From positions 248,001 through 312,000 of the forward strand of contig JAEZST010000018.1 of NCBI GenBank assembly GCA_023443865.1: a stretch of 64,000 nucleotides of DNA, read 5' to 3'. Position 1 is the first letter of the stretch, and each line of letters starts with the position of its first letter. The notes beneath the pieces were generated by a model. That model did no database searches. It was given only the letters and a program-made list of their open reading frames with translations, and was not told the DNA's origin. Of the stretch, positions 41,601-49,356 are shown piece by piece. Origin of the DNA: Spirochaetota bacterium. GTDB lineage: Bacteria; Spirochaetota; Spirochaetia; Treponematales; Treponemataceae. A program made the position numbers and the translations under genes.

Positions 41601-44257
41601 GGTCCGAGCAGGGCAAGGTCTACCCGATGCTTGGTATCCGTCAGGAGCATGCCGCGGGCGGCGTCGCCTTTGGGCAGCTTCAGGCCGACGTACCGGTCGT
41701 ACGGCGAGTAATCGTAGTTTGCCTGCTCGATCGAGAAAAGGCCCGAGGGCTCGAATACGCGCGTGATCAACCGGGCCTTGAGCTTGCCCGGAAGGGTATC
41801 ACCGGCGTAAAGGTCAAGATCGAACCGCGCGGCGGAATCCTGGCCGAGGTTTCCGGACCACACGGTTTCCTGCTCCGATTCCACCGAACGCTCGGGATTC
41901 GTGAAAACGTAATCGGCGAAACCGTCGTAGGTCGTGGAACCGGGCAGGAAGATCGCCGAAACGTCGGCTTTCAGCCCGGGGGCCGGCGCGCCGTGAAGCC
42001 ATTCGCCGGACAGGGTGAATTTATTTCCCTTCGGCTTGAGCATGGGTTCGGCGGTTTTCAGGTTTATGGCCAGCCTGTTGGGGATAATGGCCTCGACCCT
42101 CAGGGTTTCCGTCCACGCCTGGCCGCCGGCGCGAACCCGCGCCGTCCATTTCCCGGTAGGATCGCCGGTTTGCGTCGCGGTATCTATGCGGTAAAAACCG
42201 TCCAGCGATTCGGTATAGGTACCGGACTTCGCGATTCTGCCCATGGGGTCTTCCAGCTCGAAGGTGACGGGAAAGCCGGACGGAAGCTTCTTTTCCAGGT
42301 CCTGAAGCAGGAACACGAGGTGTATCTCGTCGCCCGGACGCCAAACGCCGCGCTCCCCGTAAATAAAGCCCTTAATGCCCTTTTCCGCCTTCACTCCGTC
42401 GACTTTGAAATGGCTTACGCTTAAGGACGTTCCGGCGTCTATCCTGAGCCATGAGGTCTGGCCCTTGTACGCCGCCGCCATGAAATAGGGCTCCGCGCCG
42501 GGGGTCATGATAACGGTGCCGTCTTTCCCGGTAACCGCCGAGACCAGCTTTCGCTGGGCGTAGGAATACAGCGATACCTCCGCCCCCTTCACCGGCTCGG
42601 TGGTGCCGATATTCGCCACGGTGACGAGATACGTCCCGTCCGCGTCCTTTTTCGCCATCATGCCGAGGTCCGAAACCAGCACGTTCTTGCGGGCGAGCGC
42701 TTCCCGGTGATAATCGGATAGATAGAAGGCCGGATGGCAGGGGTCGTTTCGGTAGGACCAGTAGGTTTGGCGTTTTTTCCAGTCCATATCGCCCCAATAG
42801 TCCCAATAGCTTTCTTCGTCTCCGCTCGAATCCTCCGCGATCGAGTCGTCGGGCATGGGATACGACGAGAAGTCCTGGTGATTCACGCCGCACTCGTACA
42901 TGATATGCCGGTGCCTGAAGGTCGCCCGCAGCTGAAACATGCCGCCCGGGTAATCCTTGACGAGGCGGGAGAGATCGAGCCCGCGGGTAACCCAGCGGTT
43001 TTTCATGCCGTCGTCCCAGGCAAATTCTATGGCGTCGCTCCATACCGGCTCTCCGACGCGCCGAAGCTCGTATTTCCCGTCCAGCTCGTTGTTTTGGAGG
43101 AACTGGAGCACGTTGTCGCCGAATATTTGGTAGGCTTCCACTATGAGGCCTTTGAGGTTCTTCGTTTCCACCGGCACGATGACGCCTTGGGTAGTCGGGA
43201 GGATCACGCCGTCGTCGGGAAAGCGGACCGAGGGAACTTCCCAGGCCGTCCTGACGGTCATGGCGGCGGGAAGGGATAGGACCTTGCCGGTACCGCTGCG
43301 GATGCCCTCGCGCACGGTCAGGTCCGCGTCGGAATTCCAGCCGTCGGGATTAAAGAGGCTCAGCACGTTCGAGTCGACCGTATACCGGATATCTCCGCCC
43401 GTGCCCGCGCTCACCAAGCCCCGTAGGTCTTGGGCTCGGTCGAGGCTGTCGGAAAAGCGCACTTGAATGCGAGTCGGTTCGCTGGCGGCGATTTCGAGCA
43501 CCCTGAAATCTTCCCGGCCGGGAACGAGCCAGTCGCGCGTTCCCGCTTCGGGCGAGCCGACGACGCGGCCGTTCCAGGCCAGCGAGAGGGTGCGCGGTTC
43601 GCTTCCGCGCTCGATGCCGCGAACCGTAAACCGCCAGCGCGCGGAAACCGCCGAACTTCCCGGTTCGTCGCGGACCGGCTCAAAAAGCGTTTCGACCCGG
43701 GAGCCGCCCCCGGAAAGCGTGACCGAAAGGGCTTGGGCCGCCTGCTTTTCGGAAAGGGCCACGTCGGCGGAAACGGTTCCGCTTAAGGTGAACCGACTCG
43801 ATTCCTCGTCTTCGGCGTAGAGGCCCTCGGCTTCGCATTCGAAGGCCGCGGGCCGAACCGTGAACGTAAAGGCGCATCCTTCCGCGCCGGCGGCCTTTCC
43901 CGAAAGGAGCCCGGTATCCACCGCGACTTTCACCGCGCTCCCGCTTTTCATGGGAGTATCGGGGGTGAATTTAACCGTTCGGTCGTCTTCCATTGACCAC
44001 GAGCCCCCGATCGCGGGGGATACGAAGGCCGCCTTGGCCAATAGTTCCGGGCGGGCGACCGCCTCCCGAAACCGTATGACAAGGGAATCCGCCGGTCCCG
44101 GACGGGACGCGCTTACTGACTCCACCGAGGAAACGGCGGACTGCCGAAACGACGGAAGCGGGGCGGAACGATGGGTGAATATCGAGACGAGGGTCACGAT
44201 AATCGCGGCGGCGAAAAGGCCGGAACCGATTCTGAAAAGGGGGTTTTTTACGTTCAT
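38663..44257 (-). CDS. Bacterial alpha-2-macroglobulin with thioester motif
   Basis: A very large (1864-residue) periplasmic protease trap. An N-terminal hydrophobic segment (about 9-28) serves as signal or membrane anchor; there is no lipobox Cys, unlike E. coli YfhM. MG-type beta domains fill the first 1200 residues, including TWKLPIGSGMAPNAYVHVTL. The thioester motif GCIEQ occurs in YPHGCIEQITSG, so covalent trapping of proteases is expected, followed by the alpha/alpha TED helices and a receptor-like end. It is coupled to pbpC by a 4-base overlap. No ribosome site precedes the ATG; TATTAT ends 6 bases before it. Confidence 0.92.
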   Translation of the reverse strand: MNVKNPLFRIGSGLFAAAIIVTLVSIFTHRSAPLPSFRQSAVSSVESVSASRPGPADSLVIRFREAVARPELLAKAAFVSPAIGGSWSMEDDRTVKFTPDTPMKSGSAVKVAVDTGLLSGKAAGAEGCAFTFTVRPAAFECEAEGLYAEDEESSRFTLSGTVSADVALSEKQAAQALSVTLSGGGSRVETLFEPVRDEPGSSAVSARWRFTVRGIERGSEPRTLSLAWNGRVVGSPEAGTRDWLVPGREDFRVLEIAASEPTRIQVRFSDSLDRAQDLRGLVSAGTGGDIRYTVDSNVLSLFNPDGWNSDADLTVREGIRSGTGKVLSLPAAMTVRTAWEVPSVRFPDDGVILPTTQGVIVPVETKNLKGLIVEAYQIFGDNVLQFLQNNELDGKYELRRVGEPVWSDAIEFAWDDGMKNRWVTRGLDLSRLVKDYPGGMFQLRATFRHRHIMYECGVNHQDFSSYPMPDDSIAEDSSGDEESYWDYWGDMDWKKRQTYWSYRNDPCHPAFYLSDYHREALARKNVLVSDLGMMAKKDADGTYLVTVANIGTTEPVKGAEVSLYSYAQRKLVSAVTGKDGTVIMTPGAEPYFMAAAYKGQTSWLRIDAGTSLSVSHFKVDGVKAEKGIKGFIYGERGVWRPGDEIHLVFLLQDLEKKLPSGFPVTFELEDPMGRIAKSGTYTESLDGFYRIDTATQTGDPTGKWTARVRAGGQAWTETLRVEAIIPNRLAINLKTAEPMLKPKGNKFTLSGEWLHGAPAPGLKADVSAIFLPGSTTYDGFADYVFTNPERSVESEQETVWSGNLGQDSAARFDLDLYAGDTLPGKLKARLITRVFEPSGLFSIEQANYDYSPYDRYVGLKLPKGDAARGMLLTDTKHRVDLALLGPDGTPVRGTAEVALTVYKLEWKWWWEKDALTDATYVSGRSAQRVASGTATVKNGRGSWEFEVKYPDWGRYLVVATDSSAGGYSGGHSAAKVVYVDWPGWAGRGQEGGTGSAAMLPLAADKEGYSVGDTAVISFESSAGGRALVTVEKNGAVLDQAWVETKKGTTTWKLPIGSGMAPNAYVHVTLLQPHLQTANSLPIRLYGVIPVMVDDSATKLSPAIDAPAAWEPGKRAAFTVSEASGRAMTYTVAVVDEGLLGLTRYSAPNPRNEFYKKEASRLLSWDIYRYVMSAFGGKLETLLSIGGSEEILGGNNKKTERFKPVVQFFGPYRLEPGKKNATKFDMPNYVGAVRVMVVAGRDGAYGVAERQVKVKSELMVLKTLPRTLGVNESIDIPVTTFNGADRSLPVTVSLSSTGAIDGTWSQTVTVPALSDATVSFTVKTAKAGVARFAAKAATTAIAVSDDPTDIEIMSRGSPIATTRDFTVAPGNTWRNYVPSPGEKGSKTITAELSTLPVLDLDTRLRYLLGYPHGCIEQITSGGFPQLYAPSMIALSPTETERVKENVRSVLDRYPSYQTVGGGFAYWPGQTEESEWGTSYAGHFMVEARRAGYEVSDDLFKPWLERQQTLARDWQPAGDKYRYHNQAYRLYTLALAGYPDIGAMNRLASLSGVGDAALWQLAAAYGLAGHRQTASGIAGGLATWPGSYRDTGDTWGSDLRDAAIALRCLADLGDAGRAADLVPKVARSFADGHWYSTQETSWMVMALAPWYAKNDSQETSWSVDWDRGTQEGTVGKQAAVVNLEAFESPTQTIAVKNTGKKALYGRVTTRGMLPPGQETEVSDGIGLTVAYLDPTGAAIPVSAIRFGDSFTVRVTVRNYRGEKIENLALDLPVPTAWEFGNARVGDTGDGDAETALGDSAYDWRDIRDTRVSTYFSLEKNESKTFTFHATQAYSGDYYVPAVRAEAMYDASIQGVVPGAFVAGSAR

Positions 44258-44263
44258 AACCCC

Positions 44264-44269
44264 ATAATA
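44264..44269 (-). promoter_or_regulatory. -10 box of the macroglobulin-pbpC operon (leaderless type)
   Basis: TATTAT, then six bases, then the ATG at 44257. The -35 region is poor. It lies in the 15-base gap behind the radical SAM gene, so read-through from that gene is also possible. Confidence 0.4.
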
Positions 44270-44272
44270 CTA

Positions 44273-45568
44273 TCACGAAATAAGCGTCTTATCCGGGGAA
44301 AGGAGGGTGAGCGTCGGGTAATCGAAGACGGAGCCGTCGCTTAGGAGGGTATCGACGAGGGTTCCCAGCCGGGGGTTGCCGCAGCGTTCGGCGAAGGGCC
44401 TTTCGCGGAGCCGGGCGAATAGCTCCGCGGTGATCGGGAACGGGTCTGTCGGATGCTCCGATTCGCGGTCATTCGGGAATAAATCCGCGGGGGCCAGTCC
44501 CTCGTCCGATGCGGCTGGCGCGTTCCGCGGCGTCTTTTTCCGGCGCAACGCCTTCCTCGTTTCCGCGAGCCACGCGCCGTATTGTTCGGTCGCCGCCTTG
44601 AGCGCTCTGGTGTCTACCCCGCGGGCCGCGTAGAGGCTTTGCATGTGGCACAAGAGGACGAAAATCGAATCGGGCGGCGAGAGGAGATCGCGGTACACCG
44701 AGTGTGGAATCATGGAAGGAATGCCTTCCTCGTCGAGAATGCGGCTTATGGTCCGCTCCAGTCCCGTGCGGTACGCCCGATCGGGCATGCCGGATTGGCG
44801 GTTTTCCGCGTAAGCGCGCTCGTATAGGGGGATCTTTTCCGGGAAATGGGCCGTCAGGGTCTCCAAAAAGCGTTCCTTCTGGCAACCGGGCCTGAGCGTG
44901 AGGCCTCCGGGATAAACGAACTCGGCGCCCGCATCGCGACACGCGCGAAAGAGGTCTCGGGCGGCGTCCGGCGAATCGGTGATGCCCGGGCACAGGGGCA
45001 TGGCCATTACCCCCGCGTGAAATCCGGCCTCGCGGGCGCGCCGGACCGTTTCCAACCTTTTCGCTGGGGGCGAGGCGCCGCTTTCGAGGACGGAGGCGAG
45101 GCGGGAATCGAGGGTAGTGACGGTCAGGATAACGAGGGCCGAGGGAAAACGGGCGAGCAGGTCGAAGTCGCGCTCGATTCGCGCGTTCTTCGTGAGAATC
45201 ACCACGGGGACGCCCAGGCTCGCCAACGCTTCTAGGCATTCCCGCGTGAGGGCAAAGCGGCCGTCATAGGGTTGGTAAACGTCGGTCACGCCGGAACCGA
45301 TGCAGACGGACCCGTATTCCCCCCGCGCCGTACGCCCCGAAGCTTCCTTTCGCATTAGGCCGCCGAGGTTGAAGCGCACGCCGATATCCCGGTCGAATAC
45401 GCCTTCCACGAAATACTTTTCGGCCCGGCCGTCGCAGTACGCGCACCCGTGACCGCACCCCCGATACGGCGCCATGGCGCGGTAAAGGCAGCAGAGAAAG
45501 GGTTCCGGGAGCGTGCCCCGTGACAGGGCGGACTTCGCTTCAAGGGGATAAAAACGCGGGGCGGCCAT
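44273..45568 (-). CDS. Radical SAM protein, SPL-like family
   Basis: A 431-residue iron-sulphur enzyme with the Cys-x3-Cys-x2-Cys cluster motif in YRGCGHGCAYCDGR near residue 38. The overall order resembles the 'SPL family radical SAM' / Rv2578c-like proteins related to spore photoproduct lyase: GSVCIGSGVTDVYQPYD, an I-L-T-K-N strand and AMPLCPGITDS. The substrate is unknown; DNA photoproduct repair is only a guess from the family name. The last 90 residues are Arg/Pro-rich and variable. A textbook promoter ends 6 bases before the ATG without a ribosome site. Confidence 0.85.
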   Translation of the reverse strand: MAAPRFYPLEAKSALSRGTLPEPFLCCLYRAMAPYRGCGHGCAYCDGRAEKYFVEGVFDRDIGVRFNLGGLMRKEASGRTARGEYGSVCIGSGVTDVYQPYDGRFALTRECLEALASLGVPVVILTKNARIERDFDLLARFPSALVILTVTTLDSRLASVLESGASPPAKRLETVRRAREAGFHAGVMAMPLCPGITDSPDAARDLFRACRDAGAEFVYPGGLTLRPGCQKERFLETLTAHFPEKIPLYERAYAENRQSGMPDRAYRTGLERTISRILDEEGIPSMIPHSVYRDLLSPPDSIFVLLCHMQSLYAARGVDTRALKAATEQYGAWLAETRKALRRKKTPRNAPAASDEGLAPADLFPNDRESEHPTDPFPITAELFARLRERPFAERCGNPRLGTLVDTLLSDGSVFDYPTLTLLSPDKTLIS

Positions 45569-45574
45569 AATCAG

Positions 45575-45603
45575 ATCATATCGGATTTGGCCGCCGCTGT
45601 CAA
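45575..45603 (-). promoter_or_regulatory. Sigma-70 promoter of the radical SAM gene (leaderless type)
   Basis: Minus-strand TTGACA (45603-45598), 17 bases, TATGAT (45580-45575), six bases, ATG at 45568. The start of transcription should coincide with the A of the ATG. Confidence 0.7.
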
Positions 45604-45613
45604 AGCAAAATGC

Positions 45614-47854
45614 TTATTCCGTAACGGTCAGTCGGGCGGCAAGCAAACTCTGTTCCCGCGAATCGTGACCGGCGAGAATGTCAAAATCGCCCGGCTCGAC
45701 CGCGCGCAGCCCGTCCATCCCCACGAGGGATAGGGAATCCGTGTCCAGGGGAACGCTCACCGTCACCGTCGCGCCCGCGGGAATCGTAACGCGGCGGAAG
45801 GCTTTCAGTTCCCGGACCGGGGTAACGATGGAGGCGTCGAGGTCGGCGGCGTACACCTGCACCGTCTCAATGCCCTCCCGGTCGCCGACGTTGGTCACCG
45901 TCACGTTCACTTCTACCGTTTCTCCCGCCTTCGCCTTCTCCCTCGATAAGCGTACCCCGTCGTACCGGAACTTCGTATAGGAAAGGCCTTCGCCGAAGGC
46001 GAAGAGGGGCGTCGCGGGGCAGTCAAAATACTTCCCCTCGTGCCATCCGGGAATCTGGTTGTAGTATACCGGAATCTGACCCGTGGTCCGGGGAAAGGAA
46101 ATGGGGAGCCGGCCGGAGGGATTCACGAGGCCGAAGAGAATTTCGGCGGTGGCGATGCCCCCGTGGGTGCCGGAATTGAAGGTTTCGACCACCGCGTCGG
46201 AAGCGGCGGTTACCCGGCCGAACTCCAGCGGTTTTCCGTTCACCAAAACGGCGATGAGGGGTATCCCTCGCGCGCGGCAGTCCTCCGAGAGGGCTTCCAC
46301 GAGCTCGTTTTGCCTGCCGGTCAGGGCCAGGTTCGATCGGTCGTGGGCCTCTCCGGTTTGGGGCAGGGTATCGCCCACGAAGGCGAATACCGCGTCCGCG
46401 TCCCGCGCCGCAGCGCGGGACGCCTCGATGGACTCTACGGCGCAGTCCGTCGCGTCGCACCCCTTGTCGTAGGCCACCTCTATGCCCCGTTCCGCCGCGA
46501 GCTTCCTGATGCCGTCGAGCATGGTGTCCACCCGGAAGGTCGGCACCGCGTCGTAGTGCGGCACCGGATGCGTGAAAAAGGTCCAGTCGCCGAACTGGGC
46601 GCGCACCGAATCGGCGTTGGGGCCCACCACCGCGATCTTCCGTACCCGTCGACCGGAGACGGGCAGCGCGGGCTTCCCGCCCACGTCGTCGTTCTTCAAC
46701 AAAACCACGCACTCCCTGGCTATCTCCAGATTGGCCTTCCGGTGCTCGGCGCAGTTGTATACCGATTCCGCTTCCTTCGCCCGCGGGTCTTCCGCCAGGG
46801 AAAGGGTCTTTATCTTGTCGGGGTTATCGAAAAGCCCGGCCGCGAACTTGATCCCGAGAACGCGGCGTACCGCCTCGTCAACGTGCGCCATATCGACCTC
46901 GCCCCGCTCCAGAAGCGCGAGTGTGCCCCGATAGAATTCCGGCGTGGTCATGATCATGTCGTTGCCGGCCTCCAGCGCGATCTTCGAGGCCGTTTCCATA
47001 TCCTTCGCCATCTTGTGCCGCGTGCGCAGGCTCAGTACGTTCATCCAGTCCGTCACCACGAATCCCTCGAAAGCGAGCTCGCCTTTCAGGACGCCGCGCA
47101 AAAGCTCCCGGTGCGCGGAACAGGGAACGCGGTCGACCGGCTCGTAGCCGGCCATAACGGTCTGGACCCCCGCCTTTACCGCCTCGGCGAAGGGGGGCAG
47201 GAATATATCGCGCACCATGCGCATGCTCACCGCGCTGTCGTAGGAATCGCGGCCGCCGGTACTCTCCCCGTACGCGATATAGTGCTTCGCGCAGGCCACG
47301 ATCCGGTCGGAAGCCCCGGTATCGGTTCCCTGGTAGCCGCGAATCGCCGCGGCGCCCAGCTTGCCCGCGAGATAGGGGTCCTCTCCGAAGGTCTCGTCGA
47401 TCCTGCCCCAGCGCGCGTCCCGGCCCAGGCAGAGCACGGGCGAAAAGGTCCAATGAAGCCCCTCCGCCGCCACCTCTTTCGCGGTAACCGCCGCCATCCG
47501 CTCCGCGTTTTCCGGGTTCCAGCTCGCCGCCAGGGCAAGCTGGGTCGGGAATACCGTCGCGCCGTTATGGATTCCGTGGCCGTGAATCGCGTCGATCCCG
47601 AAAATCACGGGAATGCCGAGCCGGTTTTCCGTCGCGAGCCGTTGGAGCCTGCGGGCATCGTCGCCCAGGCAATGGAGCACCGAACCCACGCCCAGCCGCG
47701 CCCAGCCGTCCGCTTCCTCGGGAGAGATAATGCTGTAGCTGATCTGCACCATCTGCGCGACCTTTTCTTCCAGGGTCATCGCGTTTAAAAGAAGCGAAAC
47801 CCGCTCTTTGGCGGTTTTGGTTGAATCGAGCCAGGGGCGTGAATGTGCGGCCAT
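45614..47854 (-). CDS. GH3 family beta-glucosidase
   Basis: A 746-residue beta-glycosidase with no signal peptide, so probably cytoplasmic and acting on imported cellodextrins or xylo-oligosaccharides. The GH3 N-domain has GIDAIHGHG, KHYIAYGES and the nucleophile Asp in VVTDWMNV. The second alpha/beta domain (about 380-590) carries the acid/base loop region, and residues about 655-740 form the fibronectin-like C-domain (VTVTNVGDREGIETVQVYAAD). AAGGAG lies 8 bases before the ATG. A GTTTCTTTAAGAAAC palindrome overlaps the upstream region. Confidence 0.92.
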   Translation of the reverse strand: MAAHSRPWLDSTKTAKERVSLLLNAMTLEEKVAQMVQISYSIISPEEADGWARLGVGSVLHCLGDDARRLQRLATENRLGIPVIFGIDAIHGHGIHNGATVFPTQLALAASWNPENAERMAAVTAKEVAAEGLHWTFSPVLCLGRDARWGRIDETFGEDPYLAGKLGAAAIRGYQGTDTGASDRIVACAKHYIAYGESTGGRDSYDSAVSMRMVRDIFLPPFAEAVKAGVQTVMAGYEPVDRVPCSAHRELLRGVLKGELAFEGFVVTDWMNVLSLRTRHKMAKDMETASKIALEAGNDMIMTTPEFYRGTLALLERGEVDMAHVDEAVRRVLGIKFAAGLFDNPDKIKTLSLAEDPRAKEAESVYNCAEHRKANLEIARECVVLLKNDDVGGKPALPVSGRRVRKIAVVGPNADSVRAQFGDWTFFTHPVPHYDAVPTFRVDTMLDGIRKLAAERGIEVAYDKGCDATDCAVESIEASRAAARDADAVFAFVGDTLPQTGEAHDRSNLALTGRQNELVEALSEDCRARGIPLIAVLVNGKPLEFGRVTAASDAVVETFNSGTHGGIATAEILFGLVNPSGRLPISFPRTTGQIPVYYNQIPGWHEGKYFDCPATPLFAFGEGLSYTKFRYDGVRLSREKAKAGETVEVNVTVTNVGDREGIETVQVYAADLDASIVTPVRELKAFRRVTIPAGATVTVSVPLDTDSLSLVGMDGLRAVEPGDFDILAGHDSREQSLLAARLTVTE

Positions 47855-47871
47855 GAAATGCTCCTTGATAT

Positions 47872-47886
47872 GTTTCTTTAAGAAAC
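47872..47886. promoter_or_regulatory. Palindromic operator candidate upstream of the GH3 gene
   Basis: GTTTCTTTAAGAAAC, a perfect 7+1+7 palindrome 17-31 bases before the GH3 ATG, flanked by AT-rich arms. The position fits a repressor site near the transcript start. It lacks the central CG of LacI-type operators, so another family of regulator would be expected. Confidence 0.4.
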
Positions 47887-48118
47887 AAATATCGCATGGC
47901 TTGGAGGAAAATGCAAGGGGAAAGAGATTGATGGTTGGTAGAATTTATCAACAAATTTACCGACCGGTAGGTAGGTCAAGCAGGGGCATTCAAAGAAAGA
48001 ATCAAGATTGACGCAGAAAGTCCTTGCAAGCGCGGGCCGGACCTTCGGTCCGGCCTCGTCCCGCGCCGCGGCGGCGGCCAGAAAGTCCTTGCCGGGGCGA
48101 GACCGCCCGCCGCGAGTA

Positions 48119-48155
48119 CGGGCCGTCGTAAAGAGCGAACCCTTTCAACGGCCCG
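48119..48155 (-). terminator. Possible terminator hairpin of the AraC/GyrI-type gene
   Basis: CGGGCCGT and ACGGCCCG pair over 8 bp with a second inner pairing AAAG/CTTT. It lies 14 bases after the regulator's stop. There is no T run, so this may be Rho-dependent or merely an mRNA 3' structure. Confidence 0.35.
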
Positions 48156-48168
48156 TAACGCGTACGTC

Positions 48169-49068
48169 CTATTCTTTCCTCTTAACGGCCGTGACGAGGA
48201 AGGTTAACAGTAATTCCGGATTCTCCAGGCGGTTCTGGTACCATTCATAGTTCGGTCGCGTGAAGTCCGGTTCCCATCCGCTATCCGGCAGCCACTGGTT
48301 GGTCCATTGCTCCCAGACGGGCCCGATGGATTCTGAGCTGCCGAAATGAACGGTTACGGCATAGAGCCCCGGGGGAATGGTAAATTCCTCGAGATCGAAT
48401 GAATCCTCGAGCTTTTTATCGGTTACGAAGCCCGCCAACGCGCGCTTCCGTTCCTGCGGAACCGCGTCCGAGGCGTCTAAAAAGACCGACATGTATTCGG
48501 TCCCGAGGTGCCCTATGCCGTTCTTGCCGACGGCGGCGAAAAACCGCTCCCACGCTTTCGGCAGCTGCCAGTAGTCCCCGACGATTCGATAGCCGTAAAA
48601 GCGCTTTTCGTTAAACTGTACGATCTTTGTTTCCATGGTATCATTGCCTCCCTGTGCGTAGAACCAGGTCTTGCGGTCATTCTTTCCGGAATAATGAACC
48701 CCAACCCTGGACGGAATGAAGGGATGCCACGAAGCTTGCCGCTTCAGCCGCGTCGGACTCATGCCCCATGCCTTCCGAACGGCTTTCGAGAGCATTTCGA
48801 CGGTGGAATAGCCGCAATCGAAGGCAATCTCGGTGACGCTCTTGTTTTCGCGAAGCATGGCCATGGCCTTTTCCAGCCTCAGTCTGTCCGTGCAGGCCTT
48901 GAAGGTTTCGCCGGTCAATTCCCTAAACTTCTTATGGAAGTGATAGGGCGAGGCCGCGACTTCCTCCGCTATTCGCCTGAAATCGGGCGGATCGTCGAGA
49001 CGGTCGAGAAGCTTGATCAGGGCCTCGTCGACCTTTCGGTGCCAGTCGGTCTTCGTGTCTTCCTTCAT
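48169..49068 (-). CDS. AraC-family regulator with GyrI-like effector domain
   Basis: A 299-residue regulator with two helix-turn-helix motifs at the N-terminus (about 10-110; FRRIAEEVAASPYHFHKKF and VTEIAFDCGYSTVEMLSKAVRKAWGMSP). A GyrI-like/SHV-type small-molecule-binding domain follows (about 145-299; KRFYGYRIVGDYW opening and the P-x-G-x-Y-A-V strand), as in E. coli Rob and related multidrug or antibiotic-responsive activators. AAGG lies 9 bases before the ATG. Targets are unknown; the neighbours suggest none in particular. Confidence 0.87.
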   Translation of the reverse strand: MKEDTKTDWHRKVDEALIKLLDRLDDPPDFRRIAEEVAASPYHFHKKFRELTGETFKACTDRLRLEKAMAMLRENKSVTEIAFDCGYSTVEMLSKAVRKAWGMSPTRLKRQASWHPFIPSRVGVHYSGKNDRKTWFYAQGGNDTMETKIVQFNEKRFYGYRIVGDYWQLPKAWERFFAAVGKNGIGHLGTEYMSVFLDASDAVPQERKRALAGFVTDKKLEDSFDLEEFTIPPGLYAVTVHFGSSESIGPVWEQWTNQWLPDSGWEPDFTRPNYEWYQNRLENPELLLTFLVTAVKRKE

Positions 49069-49301
49069 CGCTTGTACCTTACTACGCCGCGTTCTTTAGC
49101 GCTTGTCATATCTTGGGATTTTCGGGGGACGGGTTGAACCCGCCCGAAACCTTACCATGGGCACGGCCTTTTGTCTTCATGAATCGCGTATCGGGGAATG
49201 TCGCCCTCGCCCCCGCAAGGACGCGCTCGCCGCCGGCTGCGGGGATTGACCGTCGCCCCTGCATGCGCTCCCTGCCTCTTTCCGCCCCATTTGAGTCCCC
49301 T

Positions 49302-49330
49302 TGAGAATTAATGCGCAAACCGGTACTATA
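49302..49330 (+). promoter_or_regulatory. Sigma-70 promoter of the EF-G gene
   Basis: TTGAGA, a 17-base spacer and TACTAT. The predicted start near 49337 gives a short leader of about 20 bases that does contain a ribosome site (TAGGAGTT), unlike several other genes here. Confidence 0.65.
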
Positions 49331-49356
49331 GCCCATTAACTTTAGGAGTTAAATCG

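Larger units (their letters stand above)
47855..48168. other. 314-base gap with repeats and hairpins
   Basis: No gene is seen. It holds the GH3 upstream palindrome, an 18-base perfect-stem hairpin (48035-48055, GGCCGGACC/GGTCCGGCC with loop TTC), a 14-base direct repeat CAGAAAGTCCTTGC at 48014 and 48079, and a hairpin CGGGCCGT/ACGGCCCG (48119-48155) just after the regulator gene's stop. The 48035 hairpin has no T run. Confidence 0.5.

Noticed and set aside
46040..47788. 582-codon frame antisense to the GH3 gene
   Set aside because: The opposite strand encodes all GH3 signatures; the antisense frame is a by-product of GC-rich third positions.
49106..49336. 76-codon frame on the minus strand before the EF-G gene
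   Set aside because: No ribosome site and no recognisable features, and it covers the EF-G promoter.
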